Source: Streptomyces achromogenes
Lineage (GTDB): Bacteria > Actinomycetota > Actinomycetes > Streptomycetales > Streptomycetaceae
DNA length: 64,000 bases
Direction: 5' to 3'
Assembly: GCF_030816715.1 (NCBI RefSeq)
Contig: NZ_JAUSYH010000001.1
Span: forward strand, 372,001-436,000
A program made the translations under genes and the position numbers. This document shows positions 42,305 to 51,077 of this stretch, piece after piece. Position 1 is the stretch's first letter. Each line of letters opens with the position of its first letter. A model generated the notes under the pieces. It saw only the letters and a program-made list of their open reading frames with translations. It was not told where the DNA came from and made no database searches.

Positions 42305-42790
42305 ATGACCGAGCGCACAGCCCACATCGAGATCCCCGACCGCTACCGCTATGCCGTGATCCCGCACATCATGGTCGACGACGCCGCGGCTGCGATCGAT
42401 TTCTACCAGCGGGCATTCGGCGCCCGTGAGGACTTCCGGATCGACGCTCCGAGCGGCGGCATCCTGCACGCAGAGATCACCGTCGGACGGTCGGCCCTGA
42501 TGCTGGGCGACGCCGGCGCGGAGGCGTCGGACGCCGCCTCCTTCGCCGCGCCGACCTCACTGGGCGGGGGTACCTCCGTCATGCTGCATGTCTTCGTACC
42601 GGACGTCGACAGCCTGGCGGAGCGCGCCGAGGCCGCCGGCGCCGAGATCCTCCAGCCACCGACGGACATGTTCCACGGTGATCGCACCGCCGTCATCAAG
42701 GATCCCGCAGGGCACATGTGGGTGTTCCTGAGCCACAAGGAGGACGTCTCGCGGGAAGAGCTACGGCGTCGCCTGGCCGCCGCCGAGTGA
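42305..42790 (+). CDS. VOC-family (glyoxalase/PhnB-like) protein
   Basis: 161 residues from ATG 42305. PhnB-like vicinal-oxygen-chelate fold: YAVIPHIMVDDAAAAIDFYQRAFGA at the start, ILHAEITVGRSALMLGD, TSVMLHVFVPDVDSLAERAEAAGA and FHGDRTAVIKDPAGHMWVFLSHKE at the end. Metal-ligand His residues at IPHIM and GHMW positions are plausible. Its MerR-type promoter suggests induction by a toxic compound or redox stress, so a detoxifying or sequestering role is likely. Confidence 0.88.
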   Translation: MTERTAHIEIPDRYRYAVIPHIMVDDAAAAIDFYQRAFGAREDFRIDAPSGGILHAEITVGRSALMLGDAGAEASDAASFAAPTSLGGGTSVMLHVFVPDVDSLAERAEAAGAEILQPPTDMFHGDRTAVIKDPAGHMWVFLSHKEDVSREELRRRLAAAE

Positions 42791-42904
42791 CTGCCCGCTC
42801 CCCCGCGCGGGCGGCGATCCCGAACACCCGCGTCAGTAAGGGCCGTTGGCAGGATCCACGGCTCGGCGCCCCGAACAGGGACCATGGACGTACCCGAGAT
42901 CCCC

Positions 42905-43130
42905 GAGGAGCGGGCCCGACCGACGAACCCACCGTCCGCGAACTGCGCCCGGTGGTCACCGCAGCTGACTACGACGAGCGTTGCCCTTCTCCCGCGATGT
43001 CCTGGGCCTGGCCGAGCGCGGCGCATTCGCCTCTCCCGACGGACGCGTCACCCTCCTCCGGCACCACCGTGTCCCGGTCGTCGTGGGTCCGCCCGACGCC
43101 GTCGCGACGGCACTGACGACGTCCGGAACC
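42905..43130 (+). pseudogene. Frameshifted remnant of a second VOC-family gene
   Basis: One frame gives TDEPTVRELRPVVTAADYDE, another continues with PFSRDVLGLAERGAFASPDGRVTLLRHHRV. Joined, they read like the first half of a glyoxalase domain (…YrdvLGL.e…spdGrv.lL). The second half is missing, and up to 43168 nothing else coding is seen. Confidence 0.5.
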
Positions 43131-43168
43131 GCCTCACGGCGTGCACGAGTCGACCGCGTGACGGATCG

Positions 43169-43615
43169 TCAACGGTATGGCTGCCGGTCATCCGTGCAGA
43201 CCGCGGTGCTCCCGGCCGTACGCCAGGATCTGCTGTGTCGCGTCAGGGTCCACGCCTCCGGCGCGCGCTGCGCGGCTCTGATCCACGCGGCGAGTTCGGG
43301 CAGGGCGTGTTCCCGCAGAACGCTGCGGGCTGCGGCCCGTTCGGTGGACGGCAGTGGCGCGACACGGATGCTGACGCTGTACCACAGAGCGGGGTGGATA
43401 CCGCTGCCGTAGTTCGAGGAGATCGGCGGGGTCCACTCGACGTGCAGAAGGGTTCCGTCACCGCGTGGCTGGTCGACGAAGCTCACGTCGGCAGCGTCGG
43501 CAACCTGCTCGCCAAGAGCGGCGCGGATGTCGGACGGAGTGAGCGGCCACGACAGATCGCGCGGCAGTCTGCGGTTACGGGCTGGCACAAGTCCCAGGAT
43601 GCCAGGCGCCCTCAT
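43169..43615 (-). CDS. Hypothetical protein
   Basis: 148 residues from ATG 43615. WPLTPSDIRAALGEQVADAADVSFVD, LLHVEWTPPISSNYGSGIHPALWYSVSIRVAPLPS and RSVLREHALPELAAWIRAAQRAPEAW have good protein character with alternating strands and helices, and codon use fits. The ribosome site is weak. No known domain recognised, and the last 25 residues look less structured. Confidence 0.6.
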   Translation of the reverse strand: MRAPGILGLVPARNRRLPRDLSWPLTPSDIRAALGEQVADAADVSFVDQPRGDGTLLHVEWTPPISSNYGSGIHPALWYSVSIRVAPLPSTERAAARSVLREHALPELAAWIRAAQRAPEAWTLTRHSRSWRTAGSTAVCTDDRQPYR

Positions 43616-43761
43616 GGAAGCGCGTGTTCATTTTCCTCCTCCGCGGCGACGGGCCGCCGAACACCTACAGTGAGTGCCTGCACACACCGTGCGGGCGGAC
43701 GGTCCGCTCCCGGCGCCGCGCGGGACCAGCCCTTCGCCCTTCTCCCCTCGTCGGAGTCACC

Positions 43762-44673
43762 ATGGCCCCGTCCGCACGCCCGCCCCGACCATCGCGCCCC
43801 CGTCGTTTCAGGACGTCGATCCTGCCGATCCTGCTTCTGCTCGCGGTCCTGATCCTGGTGGCGGTGTCCGTGGGCTCGTGGCTGCAGTTCACCGAGCGGC
43901 AGGCGAACGACACGGTCCACGCGGTCGGATCCGCGGCCGCCGACCGGGTGGACGTGGAGGCCACCGTCCAGAGCGTCGACGCCGCGGCCAGAGAGCTCGT
44001 CCTGCGGATCCGGGTCACACCGCGCGGGGCTCTCGGTGAGGAAGCGGGGACCGCCCCGGTGGCCGATCTCAGCCTCCAGACCTCCGAGGCGACCCTCAGC
44101 GACCTGACGTTCGGGGCGCACCAGCGACTCGCGCCCAAGGACGTGCAGGTCGCGCTCACGGGTGGATCGATCAGTGACTACCCCTTCGACGCCTACGCGA
44201 CCGACATCGAGTTCTGGGCACTGCTGGGCGGGGACCAGGTGCCCGTGCGGATGCTCTTCTCCAACAACGCCACGCTCTTCTCCGTGTCCACGACGACACC
44301 CGCGGCGTCCGGGCGCGAGGCCGTCGTGGGACTCCGACTGTCCCGATCGGGCAGTCTGCTTGTCTTCGCGGTCTTCATGATGGTCGTGATGTGGGCGCTG
44401 GCGGCGTCCGTGCTGCTCGGCGCCTGGTACCTGACGACCCGCAGCGAGGGCCTGGTCTGGCCTGCCCTCGCCTGGATGGCCGCCACGCTGTTCGCTCTCG
44501 CCGCGTTCCGCAACACCGCCCCCGGCACACCTCCGATCGGCTGCGTGCTGGACTGGTTCGCCTTCTTGTGGGCCGAGACCGTCATCGCTCTGTGCCTGAT
44601 CACCGTGGTCATCACCGGCGTGCGCTCCGCGCTCAGGGCCGCCCTCCACGCGGACGACACCCCAGTCCTGTAG
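43762..44673 (+). CDS. DUF4436-family membrane protein
   Basis: 303 residues from ATG 43762 (GGAG upstream). A basic, Pro-rich start, one membrane helix (ILPILLLLAVLILVAVSVGSW), an extracytoplasmic domain of about 150 residues (VDVEATVQSVDAAARELVLRIRVTP, VALTGGSISDYPFDAYATDIEFW) and three C-terminal helices. The YPFDxY motif and topology fit DUF4436 proteins. Function unknown. Longer frames upstream lack a ribosome site. Confidence 0.8.
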   Translation: MAPSARPPRPSRPRRFRTSILPILLLLAVLILVAVSVGSWLQFTERQANDTVHAVGSAAADRVDVEATVQSVDAAARELVLRIRVTPRGALGEEAGTAPVADLSLQTSEATLSDLTFGAHQRLAPKDVQVALTGGSISDYPFDAYATDIEFWALLGGDQVPVRMLFSNNATLFSVSTTTPAASGREAVVGLRLSRSGSLLVFAVFMMVVMWALAASVLLGAWYLTTRSEGLVWPALAWMAATLFALAAFRNTAPGTPPIGCVLDWFAFLWAETVIALCLITVVITGVRSALRAALHADDTPVL

Positions 44674-44785
44674 ACGTCGTCCAGACGTCGTCGATCACCG
44701 TCCGCGGCGGTCGCCCGGACGAGCGCGGACACGCCGGCGGCGACCGGGGCGCGGTCGGGCGCGCCAGGAAGGAGGCCAGGACGCG

Positions 44786-45573
44786 CTACGCGCAGGGCGA
44801 CTGGGGGACCACGAAGTGGCCGACCCCGGGAATCCGCACGGCGGTCGAGCGGGCCAGCGTGCGGCCTGTGTACGGCCCCCACCTCGCCCCCGTCTTCGCG
44901 TCGAACGTGCCGGAGACGATCAGCGTCGGCACCTTGCTGACGGTGGCCACGCGCTGGAACGGGGTGCGGTCCGGGACGTTCCAGACGCGGTACAGCTCGT
45001 GCTCGAAGGGAAGCTGCGGCGCCTGGGCGAGCACCGAGTCCGGCCACCCGGGAAATGGCCGGCGTCCGGCCGCGAGGAGGTCGGACTTCGTATAGCCGGG
45101 CACCCACTCGGCGCAGGCCATGGAATGCGTCAGTCCGTGGCGAACTCCCCGATGGCGGGCGTCGCTCCGGCGGCGTCTACCTGCGCGAGGCGCTGCGGAT
45201 TCCCGTGGGCGAGTGCGTCGAGTGCCGCGGGGACGTCGACGGCCGGCCGGGCGACGCCGTCGGCGACCAGCAGGTTCACCAGCGTGCCCCCGTCGAGGAC
45301 GACCCTCACCGGGCTGCCGCCCCCGGGCGGCCGCACCGTCAGGGGGTTCGCCTCGAGGCGCCGGACTTGCTGCGTCAGTGTGCGCGCGAGGTGCGGGCTG
45401 CGGCTCCTGCAGCGGGGCTGGGCCTCGCACGCCGCGAAGATCGCGCCGATTCCCTCCCGGGCGCTGTCCCAGGTCCACGGCAGGCTGACGATCTGCGGAG
45501 GCACGGCCGAGTCGATGGCCCCCGAGCGGATTCCCCGGGGATGACGGTGCAGAGGGGTGAGGGCGAGATCCGT
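44786..45573 (-). pseudogene. Truncated, frameshifted alpha/beta hydrolase with TAP-like C-terminal domain
   Basis: Reading on the minus strand, TDLALTPLHRHPRGIRSGAIDSAVPP, IFAACEAQPRCRS and TQQVRRLEANPLTVRPPG match the part after the nucleophile in secreted tripeptidyl-aminopeptidase-like hydrolases. The frame stops at 45130 (IGEFATD) and the next frame continues with ACAEWVPGYTKSD, VPTLIVSGTFDAKTGARWG and IPGVGHFVVPQSPC, the TAP-like C-terminal domain with the catalytic Asp and His. The N-terminal half with signal peptide and GxSxG is absent. It is decayed and almost certainly inactive. Confidence 0.7.
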
Positions 45574-45764
45574 GACGATCGTCTTCGTTCCAGACTGCTT
45601 TCGGGGCCAGAGGTCCACCACCGGTGGACTCCACTCGGAGCAACCCGCCACCCGTCCGGTGGAGAAGCACGGACCAGTACCCGCAAGAATGGTGAAGAAA
45701 CCAGGTGAATTCACCGCGTGTTCTTCGATTCACCGGGCACGAGGACCAACGGAGGTTGATAACT

Positions 45765-45935
45765 ATGGTTCCGCTTCTTCTCGTTCTTCTGCTGGCCCTG
45801 GTTCTCTTCGGCGCGGGATTCGCACTGAAGGCACTGTGGTGGATCGCCGTCATCGTGCTGGCCGTCTGGCTGCTCGGCTTCGTCATGCGCAGCGCGGACA
45901 CCGGCGGCCGCAAGGGCCGCTGGTATCGCTGGTAA
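45765..45935 (+). CDS. Very small hydrophobic membrane protein
   Basis: 56 residues from ATG 45765 with CGGAGG upstream. Two adjoining hydrophobic stretches (VPLLLVLLLALVLFGAGFAL and ALWWIAVIVLAVWLLGFVM) and a basic, aromatic tail (GGRKGRWYRW). It resembles the short lmo0937/DUF5670-type stress-associated membrane peptides. A strong hairpin follows the stop. Confidence 0.75.
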   Translation: MVPLLLVLLLALVLFGAGFALKALWWIAVIVLAVWLLGFVMRSADTGGRKGRWYRW

Positions 45936-45952
45936 CCCGTCAGCAGCCGCTC

Positions 45953-45985
45953 GGTGGGCCCCGGGAAGACCCCCGGGGCCCACCG
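45953..45985. terminator. Strong hairpin between convergent genes
   Basis: GGTGGGCCCCGGG (45953-45965), short loop, CCCGGGGCCCACC (45972-45984): 13 perfect pairs between the small membrane protein and the WYL regulator. Confidence 0.75.
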
Positions 45986-46069
45986 CCATGTCCGGGCGCC
46001 TCGAGGGACTTCTGCCGGGAGACCTCGTCGTGTCGGCCGACGGCCCGCTCAAGGCGACAACTCACCGGA

Positions 46070-47038
46070 TCACGATTCGTAGCGGTCGGCGATCGCGGCG
46101 GCTCGCTCACGCAGGGCGTCGCGCAGCCAGTTCGGGGTCAGAGCCTCGGCGTCCGTGGCGAGCTGCCACAGCGCCCATTCGGCGTGCCGCGAATCCTGGA
46201 AGGTCGCCTCCAGTCGCAACCAGCCGTCCGCGTCCGTCACTTCGGCGGCGACGGCCAGGGCGGTGCGGACCAGATCCTCCCTCCTCGCCGGGCTCACCCG
46301 TACCAGCACGGTGACCTGGTCGCCGCCGGTGCGGAACCGTGTGCCGCGTTCCTGCCAGACTCGGTCCAGATCCACCCGGTCGGACCGTTGTGCCGGCTCG
46401 GCGAGTTCCTCCGCCGCCAGGACGCGGGACAGCCGGTAGGTGCGCTCCGTCCCGGATCGGGTGGCCAGCAGGTAGCCCTGGTCGCGCACGGTGACCAGGC
46501 CGATCGGGTCCACCGTGCGCCACTTCGGGCTCTGGTCGACGGCCGCGTAGTGGATGCGCAGCTTGTGTCCGGCGAACACCGCGCGCCGGACCTCGGTGAC
46601 CACGCTGTCGGGCACCTCCTCGGCGACCAGCCGGCGCGCGAGGAGGTCGGTCTCCGGGTCGATGAGCACGCGCTGGGCCGCCCCGGCGGCGATGGCGCGG
46701 TGGCCTTCGGGCAAGGCGTCGACCACCTTGCGCATGGCCGAAGCGAGCGCCGAGCCCAGGCCGAACGCCTGCGCGCCGGGGCGTGATCCGGCGACCAGCA
46801 GGGCAAGCGCCTCGTCGTGGTTCAGTCCGGTGAGCTCGGTCTGGAAGCCGGGCAACAACGCGAAACCGCCGTGCCGCCCCCGCTCGGCGTAGACCGGAAC
46901 GCCGGCTGCGGACAGCGCCTCGATGTCGCGCAGCACGGTGCGGGTGGACACCTCCAGCTCGCGGGCCAGCGCGGTCGCGGAGAGCCGGCCGTTCTGCCGC
47001 AGGAGCAGCACCAGCGAAACCAACCGGTCGGCGCGCAT
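46070..47038 (-). CDS. WYL-domain transcriptional regulator (YafY type)
   Basis: 322 residues from ATG 47038. N-terminal helix-turn-helix: RADRLVSLVLLLRQNGRLSATALARELEVSTRTVLRDIEALSAAGVPVYAE. The middle WYL domain (LRIHYAAVDQSPKWRTVDPIGLVTVRDQGYLLATR) binds a small ligand or nucleotide; the C-terminal WCX region follows (VLVRVSPARREDLVRTALAV). Divergent from a RidA-family gene across a 62-base gap with a dyad, so it most likely regulates that gene. Confidence 0.9.
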   Translation of the reverse strand: MRADRLVSLVLLLRQNGRLSATALARELEVSTRTVLRDIEALSAAGVPVYAERGRHGGFALLPGFQTELTGLNHDEALALLVAGSRPGAQAFGLGSALASAMRKVVDALPEGHRAIAAGAAQRVLIDPETDLLARRLVAEEVPDSVVTEVRRAVFAGHKLRIHYAAVDQSPKWRTVDPIGLVTVRDQGYLLATRSGTERTYRLSRVLAAEELAEPAQRSDRVDLDRVWQERGTRFRTGGDQVTVLVRVSPARREDLVRTALAVAAEVTDADGWLRLEATFQDSRHAEWALWQLATDAEALTPNWLRDALRERAAAIADRYES

Positions 47039-47055
47039 GCGAAAACCCTATCGGA

Positions 47056-47080
47056 ATACATGACACTCGATGTCGTGTAT
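47056..47080. promoter_or_regulatory. Dyad between WYL regulator and RidA gene
   Basis: ATACATGACA (47056-47065), CTCGA, TGTCGTGTAT (47071-47080): arms match in 9 of 10 positions, in a relatively AT-rich promoter. Likely operator of the WYL regulator. Confidence 0.65.
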
Positions 47081-47100
47081 GCGTTGCGAGGCTTACCGGC

Positions 47101-47538
47101 ATGACACAGATCCATCGCCCCCGAGAGGCGACCCGCACATCCCCCGCCCTGCTCGATCCGGAAGGTCTGCACGACCCGGCCCCGATGGGGTACAGCCACA
47201 CCGTCACCGTCCCCGCGGGGACCGAACTGGTGCTGGTCGCCGGTCAGTACGGGTCGGGCCCGGACGGCGCGGTCGTCTCGGCCGACTTCACCGAGCAGGT
47301 GCGGCGGACCTTCCACAACATCGGTGTGGCCCTCGCCGCCCATGGGCTCGACCTCAGCCACGTCGTCCAGCTCAGGACGTACGTGGTGAACCATGACGTC
47401 GGCAAACTGGGGCCGATCGCCGAGGCCGTGCGGGCGGGCTGGGGTACGAAACCGCCCACGCAGACCCTCGTCGGTGTCGCGAGCCTGGCCACGCCTGACG
47501 TCCTGTTCGAAGTCGAAGCCCTGGCCGCCCGCCCGTGA
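47101..47538 (+). CDS. RidA-family protein
   Basis: 145 residues from ATG 47101. RidA/YjgF fold: MGYSHTVTVPAGTELVLVAGQYGSGPDG, DFTEQVRRTFHNIGVALAAHGLDLSHVVQLRTYVV and PTQTLVGVASLATPDVLFEVEALA. The last strand has LFEVEA with Glu, but the Arg that classical RidA uses to bind the imine carboxylate is not evident (TLVGVASLA), so it may belong to a non-deaminating subgroup. Its operator and divergent WYL regulator suggest induction by a small effector. Confidence 0.88.
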   Translation: MTQIHRPREATRTSPALLDPEGLHDPAPMGYSHTVTVPAGTELVLVAGQYGSGPDGAVVSADFTEQVRRTFHNIGVALAAHGLDLSHVVQLRTYVVNHDVGKLGPIAEAVRAGWGTKPPTQTLVGVASLATPDVLFEVEALAARP

Positions 47539-47648
47539 CGCCCAGGCGCCCGCTTCGGGAGTGGACCCTCTCTTAGCAGGCGTCGGCGAACCGGGGAGCG
47601 GTCGCCGTGTTCTGCCGCGCCACCCCGCTGTGCGGCGGGGTGACGTGG

Positions 47649-47693
47649 CCCGGGCGGCGTACGCCGACGGGGTGTCGGAGTACGCCGCCCGGG
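47649..47693. terminator. Strong bidirectional hairpin
   Basis: CCCGGGCGGCGTAC (47649-47662) and GTACGCCGCCCGGG (47680-47693), 14 perfect pairs; the loop contains CCGAC/GTCGG that can pair as well. Between the convergent RidA and ABC permease genes. Confidence 0.8.
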
Positions 47694-47731
47694 TGGGCCG
47701 AGCCGCGCGCGACGGCCCGGGTCGTCAGGTG

Positions 47732-48523
47732 CTACTTCGGATCGCGGTTGAACCGGGCCGTCGACCAGCGGTAGCCGAGCACGGTCAGGCCGACGCACCA
47801 GGCGGTCGCGATCCACCCGTTGTCGCCGATCTCGGTTCCGAGCAGCAGGCCGCGCAAAGTCTCGATGGCCGGAGTGAAGGGCTGGTACTCGGCGATCGGC
47901 CGGAACCAGCCGGGCATCGTGTCCGCCGGGATGAAGGCGCTGGAGACGAGCGGCAGGAGAATCAGCGGCATCGCGCTGTTGCTGGCCGCCTCGGGGTTCG
48001 GGCTGGCCATGCCCAGCCCGACCGCGATCCAGGTGAGCGCCAGGGCGAACAGCGCGATCAGTCCGAACGCCGCCAGCCACTCGAGGACGGTGGCGTCCGT
48101 GGACCGGAAGCCGATCGCCACGCCGACGGCTCCGACGAGGACCACGCTGGCGAGGCGCTGCAGCACACTGCCCACGACGTGCCCGACGATCACGGAGCCC
48201 CGGTAGACCGACATGGTGCGGAAGCGTGCGATGAGGCCCTCGGTCATGTCCATCGAGATGTGCACGGCGGCCCCGATCACGGTGCTGCCGATGGTCATCA
48301 TCAGAATGCCGGGGACGATGTAGGCGATGTAGTCGGAGCGGTCCGCGCCGCCACCGCCGATGCCCGCGCTCATCACGTCGCCGAAGATGTAGACGAAGAG
48401 CAGCAACATCATGATCGGTGTGAGCAACAGGTTCAGGGTTGCGGACGGGTACCGCCACGCGTGCAGCAGATTGCGGCGCAGCATCGTGTTCGAGTCGCGG
48501 ACGGCGAGGGAGAGGGCGCTCAT
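47732..48523 (-). CDS. ABC-2 type transporter permease (DrrB-like)
   Basis: 263 residues from ATG 48523, overlapping the ATPase stop by 4 bases. About six membrane helices; typical ABC-2 segments are WRYPSATLNLLLTPIMMLLLFVYIFG, IVPGILMMTIGSTVIGAAVHISMDMTEGLIARFRTM and PLILLPLVSSAFIPADTMPGWFRPIAEYQPFTPAIETLRGLL, the last being characteristic of daunorubicin-resistance DrrB homologues. Forms an exporter with the upstream ATPase; probably exports a lipophilic compound. Confidence 0.93.
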   Translation of the reverse strand: MSALSLAVRDSNTMLRRNLLHAWRYPSATLNLLLTPIMMLLLFVYIFGDVMSAGIGGGGADRSDYIAYIVPGILMMTIGSTVIGAAVHISMDMTEGLIARFRTMSVYRGSVIVGHVVGSVLQRLASVVLVGAVGVAIGFRSTDATVLEWLAAFGLIALFALALTWIAVGLGMASPNPEAASNSAMPLILLPLVSSAFIPADTMPGWFRPIAEYQPFTPAIETLRGLLLGTEIGDNGWIATAWCVGLTVLGYRWSTARFNRDPK

Positions 48524-49521
48524 CGGACGGTCTCCTTGGGCTGGTCGGGGACGTCGGCGGAGCCGGTGAGGGCGAAGAACACGTCGTCCAGGTCGGGGGT
48601 GTGCACGGTCAGCTCGTCCGCCTCGACGCCGGCCGAGTCCAACCGGTCGAGAAGGGAACGCAGTGCGCGCTGGCCGCCGTCGCTGGGGATCCGCAGCTCC
48701 AGTGCCTCGTCGTCCCGTGTGACGTCGGACAGTGCGGAGGCGGCGGACCGGTAGGCGGCCGGTTCGGAGAAGCGGAGCCGGACGTGGCCGCCGGGGATCA
48801 GGCGCTTCAACTCGTCGGCGGTGCCTTCGGCGGCGATCCTTCCGTCGTGCAACACCGCGATGCGGTCCGCGAGTTCGTCGGCCTCCTCCAGGTACTGGGT
48901 GGTGAGGAAGACGGTGACGCCGTCGGAGACCAGTTCGCGGATGATCTGCCACATCGTGTGGCGGGAGCGCGGGTCGAGGCCGGTGGTCGGTTCGTCGAGG
49001 AAGATGATCCGCGGCCCGCCGACCAGGGTCATGGCGATGTCGAGCCTGCGTTTCATGCCGCCCGAGTAGGTGGAGGCGGGCTTCTTCGCCGCCTCGGCCA
49101 GGTCGAAGCGCTCGAGCAGTTCGGCGGCGATCCGCCGGCCCTCGCGCTTGGACAGGTGGTGCAGGTCGGCCATGAGGAGCATGTTCTCCTCGCCGGTGAT
49201 CAGGCCGTCGACGGCGGAGAACTGCCCCGTGACGCCGATCGCCGCGCGGACCCCGTCCGGCGCCCCGGCGACGTCGTGGCCGGCGACCTGGGCCCGCCCG
49301 CCGTCGGCGGTGATGAGGGTGGAGAGAATCTTGACGACGGTGGTCTTGCCGGCGCCGTTCGGCCCGAGCAGCGCGAACACCGACCCGCCCGGGATGTGCA
49401 GATCGATTCCGTCGAGGACGGTCTTGTCGCCGTAGGACTTGCGCAACCCTGCGGTGGAGATGGCGGCCGGCGGCGCGTGACCGTCGCGTCGATTGGATGT
49501 GGGCATGACAGATGAAGGCAT
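48520..49521 (-). CDS. ABC transporter ATP-binding protein (DrrA-like)
   Basis: 333 residues from ATG 49521 (GGGAGGG upstream); an in-frame ATG at 49506 is possible. Walker A GPNGAGKTT, Q-loop TGQFSAVDG, signature YSGGMKRRLDIA, Walker B IIFLDEPTTGLDPRS and the H-loop position reads TTQYLEEAD, as in DrrA where Gln replaces His. The C-terminal extension (residues 240-333, LTVHTPDLDDVFFALTG) is that of the DrrA family. Pairs with the permease behind it. Confidence 0.94.
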   Translation of the reverse strand: MPSSVMPTSNRRDGHAPPAAISTAGLRKSYGDKTVLDGIDLHIPGGSVFALLGPNGAGKTTVVKILSTLITADGGRAQVAGHDVAGAPDGVRAAIGVTGQFSAVDGLITGEENMLLMADLHHLSKREGRRIAAELLERFDLAEAAKKPASTYSGGMKRRLDIAMTLVGGPRIIFLDEPTTGLDPRSRHTMWQIIRELVSDGVTVFLTTQYLEEADELADRIAVLHDGRIAAEGTADELKRLIPGGHVRLRFSEPAAYRSAASALSDVTRDDEALELRIPSDGGQRALRSLLDRLDSAGVEADELTVHTPDLDDVFFALTGSADVPDQPKETVR

Positions 49522-49596
49522 GTGGCCCTCCCGTACGAAGGCTGAGTGGTCGGGGAGTCGACGAGTTGGCGATGGAGCCGGTAGGGGGTGGGCCGC

Positions 49597-50439
49597 TCAG
49601 ACCTTGGCGCGGAGGACGTCGATGTTGCCCCAGTTGGTCCGGGCGTGGACCTTGACGATGTCCGCGGCCTGCTCCGGGGGCTCGGACGTGGCGAGCGCGT
49701 TGCGCACCTGCCCGCGGTTCGAGCTGACGTCGAGCCAGGCGGCGACCCCCTCGCGGATGCCGACCTCGATCGAGCCGTTGGAGGTCTCCAACCGGACGCT
49801 TCCGCGGCTGACTTCGGCGACGCGGAGGAGTCCGTTGGTGGCGGTGCCGGTGACCGACGCCTCGGCGCGCCGGACGTCGATGGTGCCATTGGCGCCGTTC
49901 ACCTGCAGCTCGCCGGTCACGGCGCCGACGGTCACGGCGCCGTGCGAGTTCTTCAGGACGGCGGGGCCGTCTACGAGGCCGACGCGTACGTCGCCGGTGC
50001 TGCTGGTGATGTCGGCCCTGCCTTCGACCCGGTCGACGACGGTCGATCCGTGCGACGCCTTCAGCAGCAGCGGGCCGGTGGTGTCGAGGCGGACGTCGCC
50101 GGCCGAGGTCTTCACGCGCACCTCGCCGAGCCGGCCCTCGCCGAGCACCCTGACCCCGGCGCCGGTCACGTCGATGCTCGAACCGGCGGGCAGTTCCACG
50201 GTCACATCGACGGTGCCGCCGCGTCCGAGCAGATTGGCCTTGGGCGTGGTGACGGTCAGGATGCCGCTCGTGCACCCGACCTCGGTCTGGTCGGCCGTGC
50301 GGACGTCCAGGTCCTTCTTCGGGTCGCGGGGCCGCACTTCGACGACGGTGTCGAGGCGGTCGCCCGCGGTGAACTGGATCGAACCGGCGTACACGTAGGC
50401 GGCGACCGAAATCGGTTCGGGAGTGTCGTAAGAAGGCAT
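49597..50439 (-). CDS. DUF4097-family beta-strand repeat protein
   Basis: 280 residues from ATG 50439. Mostly short beta strands with a repeating V-x-V-x-(S/T)-x-x-G-D/x-V pattern (VRVKTSAGDVRLDTTG, ITSSTGDVRVGLVDG, ATNGLLRVAEVSRGSVRLETSNGSIEVGIREG), typical of DUF4097 proteins that form a beta-solenoid. No signal peptide. It sits between the RHH regulator and the ABC exporter in one operon, an arrangement often seen in actinomycetes. Function unknown. Confidence 0.88.
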   Translation of the reverse strand: MPSYDTPEPISVAAYVYAGSIQFTAGDRLDTVVEVRPRDPKKDLDVRTADQTEVGCTSGILTVTTPKANLLGRGGTVDVTVELPAGSSIDVTGAGVRVLGEGRLGEVRVKTSAGDVRLDTTGPLLLKASHGSTVVDRVEGRADITSSTGDVRVGLVDGPAVLKNSHGAVTVGAVTGELQVNGANGTIDVRRAEASVTGTATNGLLRVAEVSRGSVRLETSNGSIEVGIREGVAAWLDVSSNRGQVRNALATSEPPEQAADIVKVHARTNWGNIDVLRAKV

Positions 50440-50549
50440 GGCTGTCCCGTCCTCATGGGTTCTGGGGCTGTCCCCGCCGGTGGAACGGGGCGCAGGTGAA
50501 GTGGTGCCGGTGAAGCGGTGCGGCCGAAGTGGTGGGGGTGGGGACGCGA

Positions 50550-51068
50550 TCAGCGCACCCAGCCCGTGAAGCTCTGCCCGACGGTCGGGGTCTTCTCCGG
50601 CGTACGCGACCGGGCGGCGCCGTCCAGCGCGGCCGACACGGTGCGCACCAGCCACGCGTTGACCGACAGGCCCTCACGGGCGGCGGCCTCTTCGGCGCGG
50701 GCCTTGAGGTGCGCCGGCAGGCGCAGGTTGACGCGGGCCGTGCCGCCCTCGTCGAGGTCGGCCGGCGGCGACGTGCCGAGCGGCTCGGCCGACAGGGCCG
50801 GCGCCGCGGTGGCGCCGCCGTAGGTGGGCGGTGGCGTGACCACGAAGTCGGGGTCGAGCCCGCGGAGCCGTACGTCGACCGACCCCGGGGCGAGGTCCCG
50901 GGTGATCTCGTCCATCGCCGCGGAGAGCACGTTGAGCATCGTCAGCCGGGTGGCCGACTCCAGCGGCGCGGTGAGCCTCTCGGCCAGTTCGCGGGCTTCG
51001 TCGCCGCCGGCTTCGGCGGCCACCGCGAGTTCACGGCGGAGAGAGTCGACGTACGGGGTGAGGTCCAT
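50550..51068 (-). CDS. Ribbon-helix-helix (HicB/Arc-like) regulator
   Basis: 172 residues from ATG 51068. The C-terminal ARVNLRLPAHLKARAEEAAAREGLSVNAWLVRTVSAAL is a ribbon-helix-helix DNA-binding domain; the N-terminal 100 residues (DLTPYVDSLRRELAVAAEAGGDEARELAERL) are helical and may dimerise or bind a partner. First gene of the operon with DUF4097 and the ABC exporter. Repeats of TGGTGCCAT type just upstream are probable autoregulatory sites. No HicA toxin gene is next to it, so a toxin-antitoxin role is unlikely. Confidence 0.82.
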   Translation of the reverse strand: MDLTPYVDSLRRELAVAAEAGGDEARELAERLTAPLESATRLTMLNVLSAAMDEITRDLAPGSVDVRLRGLDPDFVVTPPPTYGGATAAPALSAEPLGTSPPADLDEGGTARVNLRLPAHLKARAEEAAAREGLSVNAWLVRTVSAALDGAARSRTPEKTPTVGQSFTGWVR

Positions 51069-51077
51069 GACGCCATA

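Noticed and set aside
47732..50275. 847-codon minus-strand open frame
   Set aside because: It joins the true permease frame to shadow frames of the ATPase and DUF4097 genes; the real genes have their own starts and motifs.
50550..51068. HicAB-type toxin-antitoxin system
   Set aside because: The RHH protein is HicB-like only in its DNA-binding domain and no small toxin gene adjoins; it leads an exporter operon instead.
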